Source: Pseudomonas sp. Au-Pse12 (GTDB lineage: Bacteria > Pseudomonadota > Gammaproteobacteria > Pseudomonadales > Pseudomonadaceae). Taken from it: a stretch of DNA of 64,000 bases. This document shows positions 1 to 10,064 of the stretch, one piece after another (position 1 is the stretch's first letter; each line of letters starts with the position of its first letter). The DNA is taken from assembly GCF_021341665.1 (NCBI RefSeq), contig NZ_JAJTTH010000009.1, forward strand, positions 1-64,000, written 5' to 3'. The position numbers and the translations under genes were made by a program. Under the pieces are notes generated by a model that saw only the letters and a list, made by a program, of their open reading frames with translations, made no database searches and had not been told where the DNA came from.

Positions 1-70
1 CGTAAGGGCGAAACCGTAAGTGGCCGTGGCCGCAGCAACGGATATTCACCCAACCCAACCCAACCCAACC

Positions 71-1012
71 CTAATCCCCCTGCCGAAACACCAAAGCCTT
101 CAACCCACACTGCTCATCCGCATCCGGAAACTCCGGCGGATTCTCCAACCGCTGTTCAAATCGCAACCCCGGCGCCTCCTGCGTCACCCCTTCCAAAAGA
201 AAATCCACGCTAAACGCCGGGTCATTCATGCACGCCAATACACAGCCATTGGCCGTCAGCAATTCCGGCAAGCGCCGCAGCACCCGCGCATAGTCCTTGC
301 CGAGGACAAAACTGCCTTTCTGGAACGACGGCGGGTCAATGATCACCAGGTCATAGGGCCCCCCTTGCTTGACCTTGCTCCAGGACTTGAACAGGTCATG
401 CCCGAGGAAACTCACCCGGCCAGTGTCATGGCCGTTGAGCCGATGGTTGTCGCGCCCACGGCTCAAGGCCGCTCGGGACATGTCGAGGTTCACCACCCGC
501 TCGGCACCACCGGCAATCGCCGCCACGGAAAAGCCGCAGGTGTAGGCAAACAGGTTCAGGACGTTCTTGCCCTGGGCGTTGGCCCGCACCCAGTTGCGCC
601 CATAGCGCATGTCGAGAAACAGCCCGTTGTTCTGCTTGCTGCCCAGGTCCACCTGGTAGCGCAGGTCTTCCTCGGTGATGGTGCAGCTGTCAATCGCTTC
701 GCCCAGCAGCCATTCGCCACGGCTGTCGGGCAGGTAGCGGTGTTGCAGCATCAAGCTGCGGGCGCCGCTGGCGGCCCATTGCGGGGTCGAGCCCAGGTCG
801 GTCAGCAGTTGCTGCAAGGCGGCCAGTTGCCCGGCCTCGGGCTCTTTGAACAGCGACACCAGCAGCACGCCCTGCAACCAGTCCACGGTCAGTTGCTCCA
901 GCCCCGGCCAGCAGCGGCCGCGGCCATGGAACAGGCGCCGGGTCTCGGTGGGCGCGGCGGCCAGGGCGGTCAGCAAGTGCTGGTTGAGGGTGGCAAGGGC
1001 GAGAGGTGTCAT
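71..1012 (-). CDS. Class I SAM-dependent methyltransferase (RlmI/RlmK-like)
   Basis: The 313-residue protein has a C-terminal Rossmann methyltransferase fold. Visible signatures are a GLFLDMR segment near residues 130-136, the SAM-binding motif NLFAYTCGFSVAA near 153-165, and motif IV DPPSFQKG near 226-233. The F-D-R segment followed by these motifs is typical of the RlmI/RlmK group, which methylates 23S rRNA, but the PUA domain of RlmI and the N-terminal half of RlmK are absent, so the RNA target is unknown. It should act in the cytoplasm. No strong ribosome binding site is visible before the start, so the start is moderately sure. It lies alone, before a gene on the same strand. Confidence 0.85.
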   Translation of the reverse strand: MTPLALATLNQHLLTALAAAPTETRRLFHGRGRCWPGLEQLTVDWLQGVLLVSLFKEPEAGQLAALQQLLTDLGSTPQWAASGARSLMLQHRYLPDSRGEWLLGEAIDSCTITEEDLRYQVDLGSKQNNGLFLDMRYGRNWVRANAQGKNVLNLFAYTCGFSVAAIAGGAERVVNLDMSRAALSRGRDNHRLNGHDTGRVSFLGHDLFKSWSKVKQGGPYDLVIIDPPSFQKGSFVLGKDYARVLRRLPELLTANGCVLACMNDPAFSVDFLLEGVTQEAPGLRFEQRLENPPEFPDADEQCGLKALVFRQGD

Positions 1013-1094
1013 CAGCAGGGCCGGTCATTTTTCGGGGCGGCATTTAACCACGGGCGAGGCAATATTCGCCAACCACGAGCCTGGCCCCCTGTGC

Positions 1095-1541
1095 TCAGTC
1101 GATGTACTGCGGTCGGCCCGTGGCGCGCCAGGTCGCCAGCCGCTGGTCCAACACCGCGGCCAGCCGGTCATAGGTGTGCCAGCTGTTTTCCACCCGGTAG
1201 ACGGTGTCGGGTTCCGGGGCCAGGGTCTGTTCGTAGTCGCAGGAAAAGCGGCTGTTGTCCTGGCCCTGGTAGTAGGCCAGGGCAAAGGCGTTGCCTTCGT
1301 CGTTGAAGTCCTCTTCGCTGAGTTTTTCATCCAGTACCTGCAACAGGAATGCCCGGCCATCGAGGGCGCGGGAGCACACCTGGTTGATGTCTTCTGCGGC
1401 GTCGTCCATCAGCTCTTCACTGGCAAAACCGTTGATCAGCATCCAGGCCAGGAACAGGCCGATATGGGTGGCGCCGGCGCTGGCTGGCAGGTCCGCGGGG
1501 AAGTCGCCGCCGTAGTGCCAGGAGGCATCGTCGTATTTCAT
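1095..1541 (-). CDS. Conserved hypothetical protein (DUF7832-like)
   Basis: A 148-residue soluble, acidic protein with no signal peptide or membrane segment. The N-terminal pattern YDDASWHYGGDFP followed by an aliphatic helix (THIGLFLAWMLINGF) matches a small family I remember as DUF7832; that label is from memory. Proteins of this sort often sit as single genes or beside toxin and immunity genes, but nothing here shows a toxin. The next gene on the same strand upstream is an ankyrin protein 43 bases away, so the two could be co-transcribed. No function can be assigned. Confidence 0.7.
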   Translation of the reverse strand: MKYDDASWHYGGDFPADLPASAGATHIGLFLAWMLINGFASEELMDDAAEDINQVCSRALDGRAFLLQVLDEKLSEEDFNDEGNAFALAYYQGQDNSRFSCDYEQTLAPEPDTVYRVENSWHTYDRLAAVLDQRLATWRATGRPQYID

Positions 1542-1584
1542 GGGTGAGGGTCCTGATGGGGGAACGGCGGTCCGTTCGGGTGCG

Positions 1585-2520
1585 TTAGAGGATGGCGCTT
1601 GCCCATTTCTGGGTGCCGGCCAGGCGGCGTTTGACGCTGTCGATCCGCCATTGCCCGGCGACCCGCTTGAGCAGGAAGCGGTGCTCGTAGCACAGCGCCC
1701 GAGCGGCCGGGTCGCGCATCAGCACTTCAGCCTGGGCGGGCTTGAGCCGTTCGCAGCCGAGCAGTTCATCGGCTGTTGAATAGGTCGTGGGAAAACCGTA
1801 GGACGCGCGCGGATAGGCTCGTGGGCGCTGGGTGCAGAACAGTTCGATGAGCTGTTGCGGTTCGGCCCAGAAGCCGGCATCGAGCGCCTCGTGGCCCGCG
1901 GCGTTGCCGCGTTGTTCCCAGGCGGCCACGGCCAGGGTATAGGCGCGCACCTGGGTGACCGGGTCGCCACTGCAGTCGCCACCCTCCGGCGGCTCCGGCC
2001 AGGCCAGGTGAGGGGCGGGCGTGGAGGCCGGTGGCGCTCCAGCGCCGGCCTGTTCGAGCAGTTGCATGACCTGGGCATGGGACTTCTCTTGGGCCAGGGA
2101 CCAGGCGTTGCGCTGCTGAAAGTCCAGCGGCCGGGGATCGGCGCCGGCGTTCAGCAGCAAGGCCACCATCGCCTCGTGGCCGGCCTGGGCGGCGTTCATC
2201 AGGGCCGTGCGTCGCAGGTCGGGGGAGGCTTGTTCGAGTGCGGCGCCATGGGCAACCAGCAGCTCGGCACAGGCCAGGTCGCCATTGCTCGCGGCCCAGG
2301 CCAGCGGGCTGTAGCCCAGGGCCTTGCACGGCTGCAGCACATTCGCGCGGCGCTCCAGCAGCAGTGCCACGGCGGCCGAGTGGCCGGCGATAGTGGCGGC
2401 CAGCAGGGCCGTGCGCCCGGTGCTCTTGTGCTGCCATTCAAGGTCCGCGCCAGCGTCCAGCAGGCGGTTGAGTGCCATGAGATCGCCACGTGCGGCAGCT
2501 TTTTCCAGGAGGTGGGACAC
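1585..2520 (-). CDS. Ankyrin-repeat protein with C-terminal NTF2-like domain
   Basis: The 311-residue protein starts with about four ankyrin repeats (residues 1-160), seen as repeated units such as GRTALLAATIAGHSAAVALL and RRTALMNAAQAGHEAMVALL. A proline/alanine-rich linker follows near 160-175. The C-terminal part (about 180-311) has an alternating helix/strand pattern ending in RVAGQWRIDSVKRR, which resembles the NTF2-fold domains found in some immunity-type proteins. Ankyrin repeats bind other proteins. No signal peptide is seen, so a cytoplasmic location is likely. The binding partner is unknown. It precedes the DUF7832-like gene on the same strand. Confidence 0.8.
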   Translation of the reverse strand: MSHLLEKAAARGDLMALNRLLDAGADLEWQHKSTGRTALLAATIAGHSAAVALLLERRANVLQPCKALGYSPLAWAASNGDLACAELLVAHGAALEQASPDLRRTALMNAAQAGHEAMVALLLNAGADPRPLDFQQRNAWSLAQEKSHAQVMQLLEQAGAGAPPASTPAPHLAWPEPPEGGDCSGDPVTQVRAYTLAVAAWEQRGNAAGHEALDAGFWAEPQQLIELFCTQRPRAYPRASYGFPTTYSTADELLGCERLKPAQAEVLMRDPAARALCYEHRFLLKRVAGQWRIDSVKRRLAGTQKWASAIL

Positions 2521-2689
2521 GGTCGGGAATCCATTCGGTGAGGGGTAACGGCGGGCAATGGTAACGCCGCAGGGCAGGGGGCTGCCACGCCCGCAACACG
2601 TGGCGGGGCCGTTCTGGCAGGCCGCACGCGCTGGGCTACGCTGCGAGGTGCGAGTGTGGGGCGCAGGGATAACGTTGAGGGGGCACTAG

Positions 2690-4303
2690 ATGACAGGCAG
2701 GACGTTGGCGATGCTGTTGGGTGGCTGGGTGCTGTGGTGTGCCGGCGCAGCCTGGGCCGCCGACGAGGCTGCGGCTCCGGCGCCGGTGGCCGCCGAGCTC
2801 AAGGTGGCCAACCGCAGTGTGGTGGTCCTGCGAGCGATGCTGCTGGGCGAGAGCCCCGAACAACGGGTCAAGCGTGCCCGGGCGGTGATCAGCGAGGCGC
2901 TGGACGAGGACCGCGACCTCAATGTGCGCATCGATACGATCCAGCAAAGCTACCTGGTGCTGCTGGGCGACAAGCGCGCCTTCATCCTCTCGCCCAAGGA
3001 CATCGACCCGGTGCAATTCGAGTCGATGCTGCAGGCCGCCGAAGCGGCGGCGAGCAACCTGCGCCAGGTGATTGCCGAAACCCAGGAAGGCCGTGACCTG
3101 CATGCGCTGTTGTTGGCGCTGGGGGCATCTGCCCTGGCCACTTTGCTGTATGTCGCATTGCTCGGGGGGCTGGGCTGGCTGCGGCGCAAGTTACTCGGGC
3201 GCCTGCCGGGGTTGATGCGCCGGCATACCCAGGCGCTGAAAGTCGGCCAGACCCCGGTGATCGACGCCCACTACCTGTACCCACTGGTGAGCCGTGTGTT
3301 CGGCCTGTTGCGCTGGGCGCTGGTGGCCTTGTTCACCTACCAGTGGCTGGGTTTTGTGTTGTCGCGTTTTCCCTACACCCGGCCCTGGGGCGAAAGCCTC
3401 AACCACTATCTGCTGGAATTGGCCGGTTACCTGCTGCAAGGCATGATCGGCGCCATACCTGGGCTGGGAGTGGCCCTGGCGATCTTTTTCATTGCCCGTG
3501 GCGCCAGCGTCTTCAGCCGCCGGCTGCTCAAGCGCATGGCCATGCCGGGCACCTTCAGCTGGCTGAACCCGGAAACCCTGCAACCGACCACACGCCTGAC
3601 GTCCCTGGCGATCTGGCTGTTCGCTCTGGCCATGGCCTACCCCTATTTGCCGGGGGCCGGCACCGATGCCTTCAAGGGCCTTTCGGTGCTGATCGGCTTG
3701 ATGATTTCCCTGGGGGCGTCCAGCGTGGTTGGGCAGGCGGCCGCCGGGCTGATCCTGACTTACACCCGCACCTTGCGCCCGGGGGAGTTCGTGCGCATCG
3801 GCGATTACGAGGGCACGGTGACTGAGCTGGGGATGTTCACCACACGCATCCGTACCGGCCTGGGCGAAGTGCTGACTCTACCCAACTCGCTGATCACCAG
3901 TTCGGTGACCAAGAACTATTCCCGCGCCGTGCAGGGGGAGGGCTACGTGGTGGACACCACCGTGACCATCGGCTACGACACGCCCTGGCGCCAGGTCGAG
4001 GCCATGCTGCTGGAGGCCGCGCGGCGCACCGAGGGCGTTCTGGCAGAGCCGGTGCCGCAGGTATTCCAGACTGCACTGTCGGATTTCTACCCCGAGTACC
4101 GCCTGGTGGCCCAGGCCCTGCCCAGCGAGCCCCGGCCGCGGGCGCTACTGCTCAGCGTGCTGCACGGGCATATCCAGGATGTGTTCAACGAGTACGGCGT
4201 GCAGATCATGTCGCCGCACTACCTGGCCGACCCGCAGCAGCAAAAGAGTGTGCCGCAAGAGCAGTGGTACGCCGCGCCGGCCCGGCCACCTCAGGTGCCC
4301 TGA
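2690..4303 (+). CDS. Mechanosensitive ion channel, MscS family
   Basis: The 537-residue protein has a cleavable signal peptide (ending near AWAADE), a periplasmic N-terminal domain to about residue 140, several hydrophobic helices, and a C-terminal MscS core. The pore helix and beta domain are recognisable: GLMISLGASSVVGQAAAGL, then RPGEFVRIGDYEGTVTELG and LPNSLITSSVTKNYS. Such channels open under membrane tension and release solutes during osmotic downshock. The length and the extra N-terminal helices place it among the larger MscS-like proteins rather than the short E. coli MscS. A GAGG sequence lies about 10 bases before the ATG. It appears monocistronic. Confidence 0.93.
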   Translation: MTGRTLAMLLGGWVLWCAGAAWAADEAAAPAPVAAELKVANRSVVVLRAMLLGESPEQRVKRARAVISEALDEDRDLNVRIDTIQQSYLVLLGDKRAFILSPKDIDPVQFESMLQAAEAAASNLRQVIAETQEGRDLHALLLALGASALATLLYVALLGGLGWLRRKLLGRLPGLMRRHTQALKVGQTPVIDAHYLYPLVSRVFGLLRWALVALFTYQWLGFVLSRFPYTRPWGESLNHYLLELAGYLLQGMIGAIPGLGVALAIFFIARGASVFSRRLLKRMAMPGTFSWLNPETLQPTTRLTSLAIWLFALAMAYPYLPGAGTDAFKGLSVLIGLMISLGASSVVGQAAAGLILTYTRTLRPGEFVRIGDYEGTVTELGMFTTRIRTGLGEVLTLPNSLITSSVTKNYSRAVQGEGYVVDTTVTIGYDTPWRQVEAMLLEAARRTEGVLAEPVPQVFQTALSDFYPEYRLVAQALPSEPRPRALLLSVLHGHIQDVFNEYGVQIMSPHYLADPQQQKSVPQEQWYAAPARPPQVP

Positions 4304-4407
4304 GCCAGCGCATGGGCGTGCTCGTCAGCTGTGGTTAGTCGATAGACGTTTTTTCAGGGGATGAGTAGCATGCTCGGCTTGGCGTATTTGCCCTTCAAGG
4401 AAGAACC

Positions 4408-5454
4408 ATGTCGATTTGTCGTCTCAGCGCCCTACGGACGCTGTTGATCGCCGCGCTTTCCTGCCAGTTGCTCAGTGCCTGCAGTGTCAGCGGGACGTAC
4501 CCCGATGCCACACAAGCGGATGCGGCCAAACTGCGCTTTGTCGCCAACGCCTCGAATGTCACCCTTGACTACTTCGATGCCGAACACTGCTTTGGCCAGA
4601 CCACGGGCGTGCTCAACAACTTCCTGATGGTGGACTCCGGGCGCCGGGTTGGCATGAGTGTGGCGCCACCGGCTGATGCTCGCGGCTACCTTGAAATCAA
4701 GCTCAAGCCAGGCAAGGAGGCGCTGCTCAGAGTCAACAGTAATGCGCCCTCGGGACTCTGTGGCATCGGGGTGAACCTGACTCCCCAGCCGGGAGCGGAG
4801 TATGAGCTGCGCTTCAACAGCGAATCCGGCGGCTGCTCGATGCTGCTCGAACGCATCAAGCGAATCGATGGCAAGGACCTGCGTTTCCCGATGTCGATGC
4901 CGGAAGGCAACTTGCAGGCTTGTACCGGTAGCAACCCGATTTTTCCCAAGCCACTGCCGGAAACGCCTCAGCGTCGAGTTCTTATCGAGCGCCTGGTGGG
5001 CAACACCCTGGAGCTTGCGACAAAGCTCAATGCAAGCGCCCAGCGCGTGCCTCAAGCCGCCAGACCGTCGGTGCAGGCGCAAATCGCCGAGCGGCGTCAG
5101 GCGTTGGGTATAACGGTCCTGCCTGAGGCCTACTGGACGCAATACAGAGACAACCTCGAACGCTATGCCCTGGACACCCAAGGGACCTCCGCACAGCTAT
5201 TGGCCCAGTTCAAGGACACCTATTGGCGCGGTTTCAGCATGGCCAGCGACCGGCAGCTGGAAGACTGGACCCAACCGACCACCCGGCAGGCGCGTGGCGA
5301 CCTGCAAGCACTGCAGGAGCGGTTGACCCGCTACTACTACCGGACACGGCGCAATATCGAACTTGAACAACTGGACCAGCACCTGTTGCGCATGACGCAA
5401 CTGGACCGGCAATACAATGTATGCGCCCGTTTCCCGGGGTGCTGGACTTACTGA
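4408..5454 (+). CDS. Hypothetical lipoprotein
   Basis: The 348-residue protein begins with a lipoprotein signal peptide whose lipobox is LSAC with the lipidated cysteine at position 25. The rest is a soluble domain of beta-rich character (residues 30-170, with several cysteines) followed by a helical, charged and glutamine-rich C-terminal half. I do not recognise a family. The residue after the cysteine is serine, so outer-membrane anchoring is expected. An AAGGAAGAACC sequence lies just before the ATG. The gene is followed after 52 bases by an oxidoreductase gene on the same strand with its own ribosome binding site. Confidence 0.8.
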   Translation: MSICRLSALRTLLIAALSCQLLSACSVSGTYPDATQADAAKLRFVANASNVTLDYFDAEHCFGQTTGVLNNFLMVDSGRRVGMSVAPPADARGYLEIKLKPGKEALLRVNSNAPSGLCGIGVNLTPQPGAEYELRFNSESGGCSMLLERIKRIDGKDLRFPMSMPEGNLQACTGSNPIFPKPLPETPQRRVLIERLVGNTLELATKLNASAQRVPQAARPSVQAQIAERRQALGITVLPEAYWTQYRDNLERYALDTQGTSAQLLAQFKDTYWRGFSMASDRQLEDWTQPTTRQARGDLQALQERLTRYYYRTRRNIELEQLDQHLLRMTQLDRQYNVCARFPGCWTY

Positions 5455-5506
5455 CAGCAGCCTCCAGCGCTCAATAATCGACCATCGTTCTCCACAGGAG
5501 CTGAAG

Positions 5507-6490
<984 letters not shown>

Positions 6491-6625
6491 TATAAACCTC
6501 AGGCCGCCGCACTGCCGGAATACCCCGCGCGGCCTTCTTCGTAGCACTGTCCATGACCGACGCGAGCGCCGCGCTGCGGGGGTTCTTCGCGCCCTTTGTC
6601 GTCTTGATCCGAGGTTGCCTGTTCC

Positions 6626-7981
6626 ATGTCCATTCCCGCTCAGCGCCCACTCTGGCAGGTGTACCTGGTCTTTCTGCTGCCCATGGTGCTGTCGAACTTT
6701 CTGCAGTCATTTTCCGGCACCCTCAACGGTATCTACATCGGCCAGTTGCTGGGCACCCAGGCACTGGCCGCGGTGTCGGGGATGTTCCCCATTGTGTTCT
6801 TCTTCATCGCCCTGGTGATCGGCCTGGGGGCTGGTGCCTCGGTGCTGATCGGCCAGGCCTGGGGCGCCAGGGAACTGCATGCGGTCAAGTCGGTGGCCGG
6901 CAGTACCTTGCTGCTGGGCGCGTTGATCGGCCTGCTGGGCGCGGTGCTGGGCATGCTCTTCTCCCGGCCGGCCCTGCAGGGCCTGGGCACGCCCGTGGAT
7001 GTGCTGGACGAGGCGGTGGGTTATGCCCGGGTGATGATGCTGATCATGCCGTTGCTGCTGGTGTTCGTGCTCTATACCCAGCTGCTGCGTGGCGTCAGCG
7101 ATACCCTGTCGCCGTTGCTGGCGCTGATTGTCTCGACCCTGGCGGGGCTGCTGCTGACCCCGGCGTTGATCCGTGGCTGGCTGGGCTTGCCGCCCATGGG
7201 CATCCAGAGCGCGGCCTTTGCCGGACTGGCGGGCAATATCCTGGCCATGGGCTTTCTGGTCTGGCGCCTGAGTGGCCGGGCGCACCCGCTGGCGCCTGAC
7301 CGGGCGCTGTTCGCGGCCATGCGGCTGGACCGGGCGATCCTCGGCAAAGTGCTGCGCATCGGCCTGCCCACCGGGGTGCAGATGGTGGTGATCTCGCTCT
7401 CCGAGCTGGTGATCCTGGCCCTGGTCAACCGCCACGGTTCCCAGGCCACGGCGGCCTATGGCGCAGTGACCCAGATCGTCAACTATGTGCAGTTCCCGGC
7501 GCTGTCGATCGCCATTACCGCGTCGATCCTCGGCGCCCAGGCCATTGGCGCCGGGCGCCTGGAACGGATCACCCCGATCCTGCGCACCGGGCTGCTGATC
7601 AACCTGTGCCTGACCGGCGCGCTGGTGCTGCTCGGCTACCTGATTTCCCACTGGCTGCTGGGGCTGTTCATCATCGACCCGGCAGCCCTGGCGCAAGCTG
7701 AACATCTGTTGCACATCATGCTCTGGAGCATTTTGGTGTTCGGTTTCCAGGCGGTGGTGGGCGGCATCATGCGCGCCAGCGGCACGGTGTTGGTGCCGGT
7801 GGCAATCTCGATCTTCTGCATCCTCGGGGTGCAAGTGCCGGCGGCTTATCTGCTGGATGCGCACTTCGGCCTGCAAGGGGTGTGGATGGCCTTCCCGGTG
7901 GCGTACCTGAGCATGCTGGTGCTGCAGGTCTGCTATTTCAAACGGGTCTGGCGCCACAAGCAGATCCAGCGCCTGATCTGA
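6626..7981 (+). CDS. MATE family efflux transporter
   Basis: The 451-residue protein has about twelve hydrophobic helices arranged as two similar halves, which is the MATE architecture. Visible family segments include MVLSNFLQSFSGTLNGIYIGQLLGTQALAAVSG at the start (positions about 20-50) and GLPTGVQMVVISLSELVILALVNRHGS at the start of the second half. MATE proteins export cationic drugs or metabolites in exchange for sodium ions or protons across the inner membrane. No regulator lies beside it. A 12-bp perfect stem follows the stop codon. The substrate cannot be told from sequence. Confidence 0.92.
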   Translation: MSIPAQRPLWQVYLVFLLPMVLSNFLQSFSGTLNGIYIGQLLGTQALAAVSGMFPIVFFFIALVIGLGAGASVLIGQAWGARELHAVKSVAGSTLLLGALIGLLGAVLGMLFSRPALQGLGTPVDVLDEAVGYARVMMLIMPLLLVFVLYTQLLRGVSDTLSPLLALIVSTLAGLLLTPALIRGWLGLPPMGIQSAAFAGLAGNILAMGFLVWRLSGRAHPLAPDRALFAAMRLDRAILGKVLRIGLPTGVQMVVISLSELVILALVNRHGSQATAAYGAVTQIVNYVQFPALSIAITASILGAQAIGAGRLERITPILRTGLLINLCLTGALVLLGYLISHWLLGLFIIDPAALAQAEHLLHIMLWSILVFGFQAVVGGIMRASGTVLVPVAISIFCILGVQVPAAYLLDAHFGLQGVWMAFPVAYLSMLVLQVCYFKRVWRHKQIQRLI

Positions 7982-8007
7982 GAGGGGCGCCTGGCGGGGG
8001 GAATGTT

Positions 8008-8034
8008 CAACGTGCCGCAGGGTGCGGCACGTTG
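8008..8034. terminator. Perfect 12-bp hairpin after the MATE gene
   Basis: CAACGTGCCGCA (8008-8019) pairs perfectly with TGCGGCACGTTG (8023-8034) around a GGG loop. There is no run of T on either side, so it may work as a factor-dependent or transcript-stabilising hairpin between the convergent MATE and ketosynthase genes rather than as a classical intrinsic terminator. Confidence 0.5.
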
Positions 8035-8122
8035 ATCGGGCAGTTTCCGGAGAACTAATCAGGGGTCGGGAAACGGCCGTTCAGCAGCGTCATCGCCCTA
8101 TGAGGGGGCTTGCGGTGGCGCC

Positions 8123-9172
8123 TTACAGCCTGAATGACAGGGCAGAGAAAACCATCCCACCACTTCCCGCCCAGCCCATGCAGAACTGGTCTTTTTCCGC
8201 GTTGCCCCGGCTGATGGCATCGTAGATTCCATAAGGAATGGAGGCCGTAATGATATTGCCCGTTTTATGCCCGACGTGATGCAACTTGTGATCAATGCCG
8301 ATCAGTTCACCAATGTGTTCCCACATTTTGGGTGAGCCGGTATGAATGAATACTTTATGGATATCCGCGCTGCTGACCTGATGCATGTTGAACACTTTTA
8401 TGGCTTCGTTACGACCATCTTCATGCAGGGCGGCAGCGTAGGAGTTGAATTGATACTGGCCGCCTGTTGGGGCAATGCGAGGCGTATCTTCTTCATTGCA
8501 GAACAGCTTCCAGTCCGGCAGGGAAATAGTGGACAAATCGCTCAGGTCAGGCCTGTTGATATAAGAGAACTTGAAGTTTCCAGGTGATTCATTACTGAGG
8601 ATGGTGACCGTTGCCGCTTCACCGATGGTAAAACTTGGGAACTTGTAAGCCAGTTCCGACGGAGACTGTAAAGAGAAGTTCTTCGGCATCACCGGCCCGC
8701 CGTCAGACATGCCGAACTCCATGTTGATGATGGCCGCGTAGCGTATCTCTCCGGCTTCCATCTTGCTGTTGATCACGTCCATCGCGGTCACCCAGCCGTT
8801 GCAGGCGTCGACCACGTCGAAATTCCTGCAGTTCAGGCCCAGGGCCTTGGCCATGAAGGTGCTGTTGGCCGGTTCAATGAAGCCCCGGGTGACGTTGGGG
8901 TAAATCAACAAGTCCAGGTCGGCCTTGTTGATATTGGCCTGGGCCAAGGCTGAGTCAAAGGCCGCCACCATCAAGTCCATCGGCTTTTCTCCGGCAGCCA
9001 ACCAATGCCGGGTTTCGATGCCGCTTTTATCAAGCAGTTTTCCTATGGTCTTCAGGGTTTTTGGCAAGTCATCCTGAAAGGTGTTTTTCGAGTGTTCTTC
9101 AACCAGGTCGAGAACATCCTGGTTAGTAACGATTCGCGAAGGAAGAATTCCTGAAAGTCCTACAATTTTCAT
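8123..9172 (-). CDS. KASIII-type beta-ketoacyl synthase (orphan, FabH-like)
   Basis: The 349-residue protein has the thiolase-fold KASIII layout. The catalytic cysteine sits in DVVDACNGW (Cys124), the histidine in VFIHTGSP (His277) and the asparagine in TGNIITASIP (Asn306), so the Cys-His-Asn triad is complete. Housekeeping FabH has a related but different His loop and lies in fatty-acid gene clusters; this copy is alone, without ACP, acyltransferase or tailoring genes. It may therefore make a specialised acyl product (pyrone, resorcinol or quinolone-like enzymes belong to this superfamily). I start at 9172 because AAGGA lies about 9 bases upstream; the frame stays open 31 codons further. The gene is visibly AT-richer than its neighbours, suggesting transfer. 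Confidence 0.85.
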   Translation of the reverse strand: MKIVGLSGILPSRIVTNQDVLDLVEEHSKNTFQDDLPKTLKTIGKLLDKSGIETRHWLAAGEKPMDLMVAAFDSALAQANINKADLDLLIYPNVTRGFIEPANSTFMAKALGLNCRNFDVVDACNGWVTAMDVINSKMEAGEIRYAAIINMEFGMSDGGPVMPKNFSLQSPSELAYKFPSFTIGEAATVTILSNESPGNFKFSYINRPDLSDLSTISLPDWKLFCNEEDTPRIAPTGGQYQFNSYAAALHEDGRNEAIKVFNMHQVSSADIHKVFIHTGSPKMWEHIGELIGIDHKLHHVGHKTGNIITASIPYGIYDAISRGNAEKDQFCMGWAGSGGMVFSALSFRL

Positions 9173-9702
9173 ACAACATCCTTGTTTGAAATGTTCAGCC
9201 ATGAGCATGGCGGTGGGTGAGCGAAAACACTCATTCATTGCTTGATAAGAGCGAAATTCATTCATTGAAGATCGCGGGTTTACAACTAGTGGTCAGCCTT
9301 TCTCAGTTGCGGTAAGTGATGGAAGCACATATTTCTAGCACATAAAATCAACCGCGCAAGGTCGTTTCTGAAAATTATGTTTGGATGATTGTTAGAGCGG
9401 GATGTGAGTGTGGGTAATATAGAAATAGAGCAAAAAAAGCACCGGATCCTGTCTGTTTTAGTGAACTTTGTTCATGACTTGAGTCAATGGTTTTCAACGG
9501 GGTTGTTGCTCTGGAAAGTGCATGTTCGCCACGCCTCAAAGGCCGTCTCTCCCTTGGAAAACCGCAGGGCACCAGGCTGGGCCCTGCGGAGCCCTACACC
9601 AGGTCGCCCGGCCTTGCCGCGCAGTCGTGCGCTGGCGCTGTTGGAGAGCGGGTTCGGGCTGCGGACTTTTCCTCGGCGGCTGTCCATGAATCATGGGCCC
9701 CT
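9173..9702. other. AT-rich intergenic region upstream of the ketosynthase gene
   Basis: About 530 bases between the ketosynthase start and the end of a small membrane-protein gene. The part from 9173 to about 9480 is clearly AT-rich and should hold the ketosynthase promoter. The part from 9540 onward is GC-rich and contains a hairpin (9562-9589). Open frames exist on both strands but none has both a ribosome binding site and coding-like composition, so I call no gene here. Confidence 0.5.
9562..9589 (-). terminator. Probable terminator for the DUF2834/DUF6713-like gene pair
   Basis: CCGCAGGGC (9562-9570) pairs with GCCCTGCGG (9581-9589) around a ten-base loop. Read on the minus strand the stem is followed by TTTTCC, so it fits an intrinsic terminator about 110 bases downstream of the minus-strand gene that ends at 9703. 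Confidence 0.5.
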
Positions 9703-10050
9703 TTATGCACCGTCATGCTGTCGATGGCTCTCCACCGGCAGCGGCGAGGCACGCCGCCAACCTTGGACCACGATGTACAGCAGCGGCCCGATAGAAACGA
9801 ACACGGCGGTGAGCAGCAGGTAGGGCAGCACCGAGCGTGCTGGGCGCCCTCGGCGGCGGGCGTCGTCGAGCATCCAGGCCGAGGCCAGCAACGCCATCAG
9901 GTACAGGTCGATCACCACTTGCGCAGTGTCGGGCCGCGACAGCAGTTGCAGGCCGAATTGCAGCAGGGACTGCTCGGCCTGGAGCAGGGTGAACAGGGTG
10001 TAGCCGCTGAAGGCCAGCAGGGCCAGCAGCGCTGGGTAGGGGCGGTGCAT
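9703..10050 (-). CDS. Small membrane protein, DUF2834-like
   Basis: A 115-residue protein with three hydrophobic helices (about residues 7-25, 45-60 and 75-95). The pattern of a conserved aspartate before the second helix, followed by WMLDDARRRGRP and a final helix with GPLLYIV, resembles DUF2834, a family of small inner-membrane proteins without a known function. GAGGACTTCAAC directly precedes the ATG and sets the start. It follows another small membrane-protein gene after 14 bases on the same strand, so the two likely form an operon. Confidence 0.75.
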   Translation of the reverse strand: MHRPYPALLALLAFSGYTLFTLLQAEQSLLQFGLQLLSRPDTAQVVIDLYLMALLASAWMLDDARRRGRPARSVLPYLLLTAVFVSIGPLLYIVVQGWRRASPLPVESHRQHDGA

Positions 10051-10064
10051 GTTGAAGTCCTCGA

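Noticed and set aside
20..1306. Open frame of about 428 codons on the plus strand at the window start
   Set aside because: It runs antisense to the methyltransferase gene, whose SAM-binding motifs are clear, and its product has a skewed proline/arginine content.
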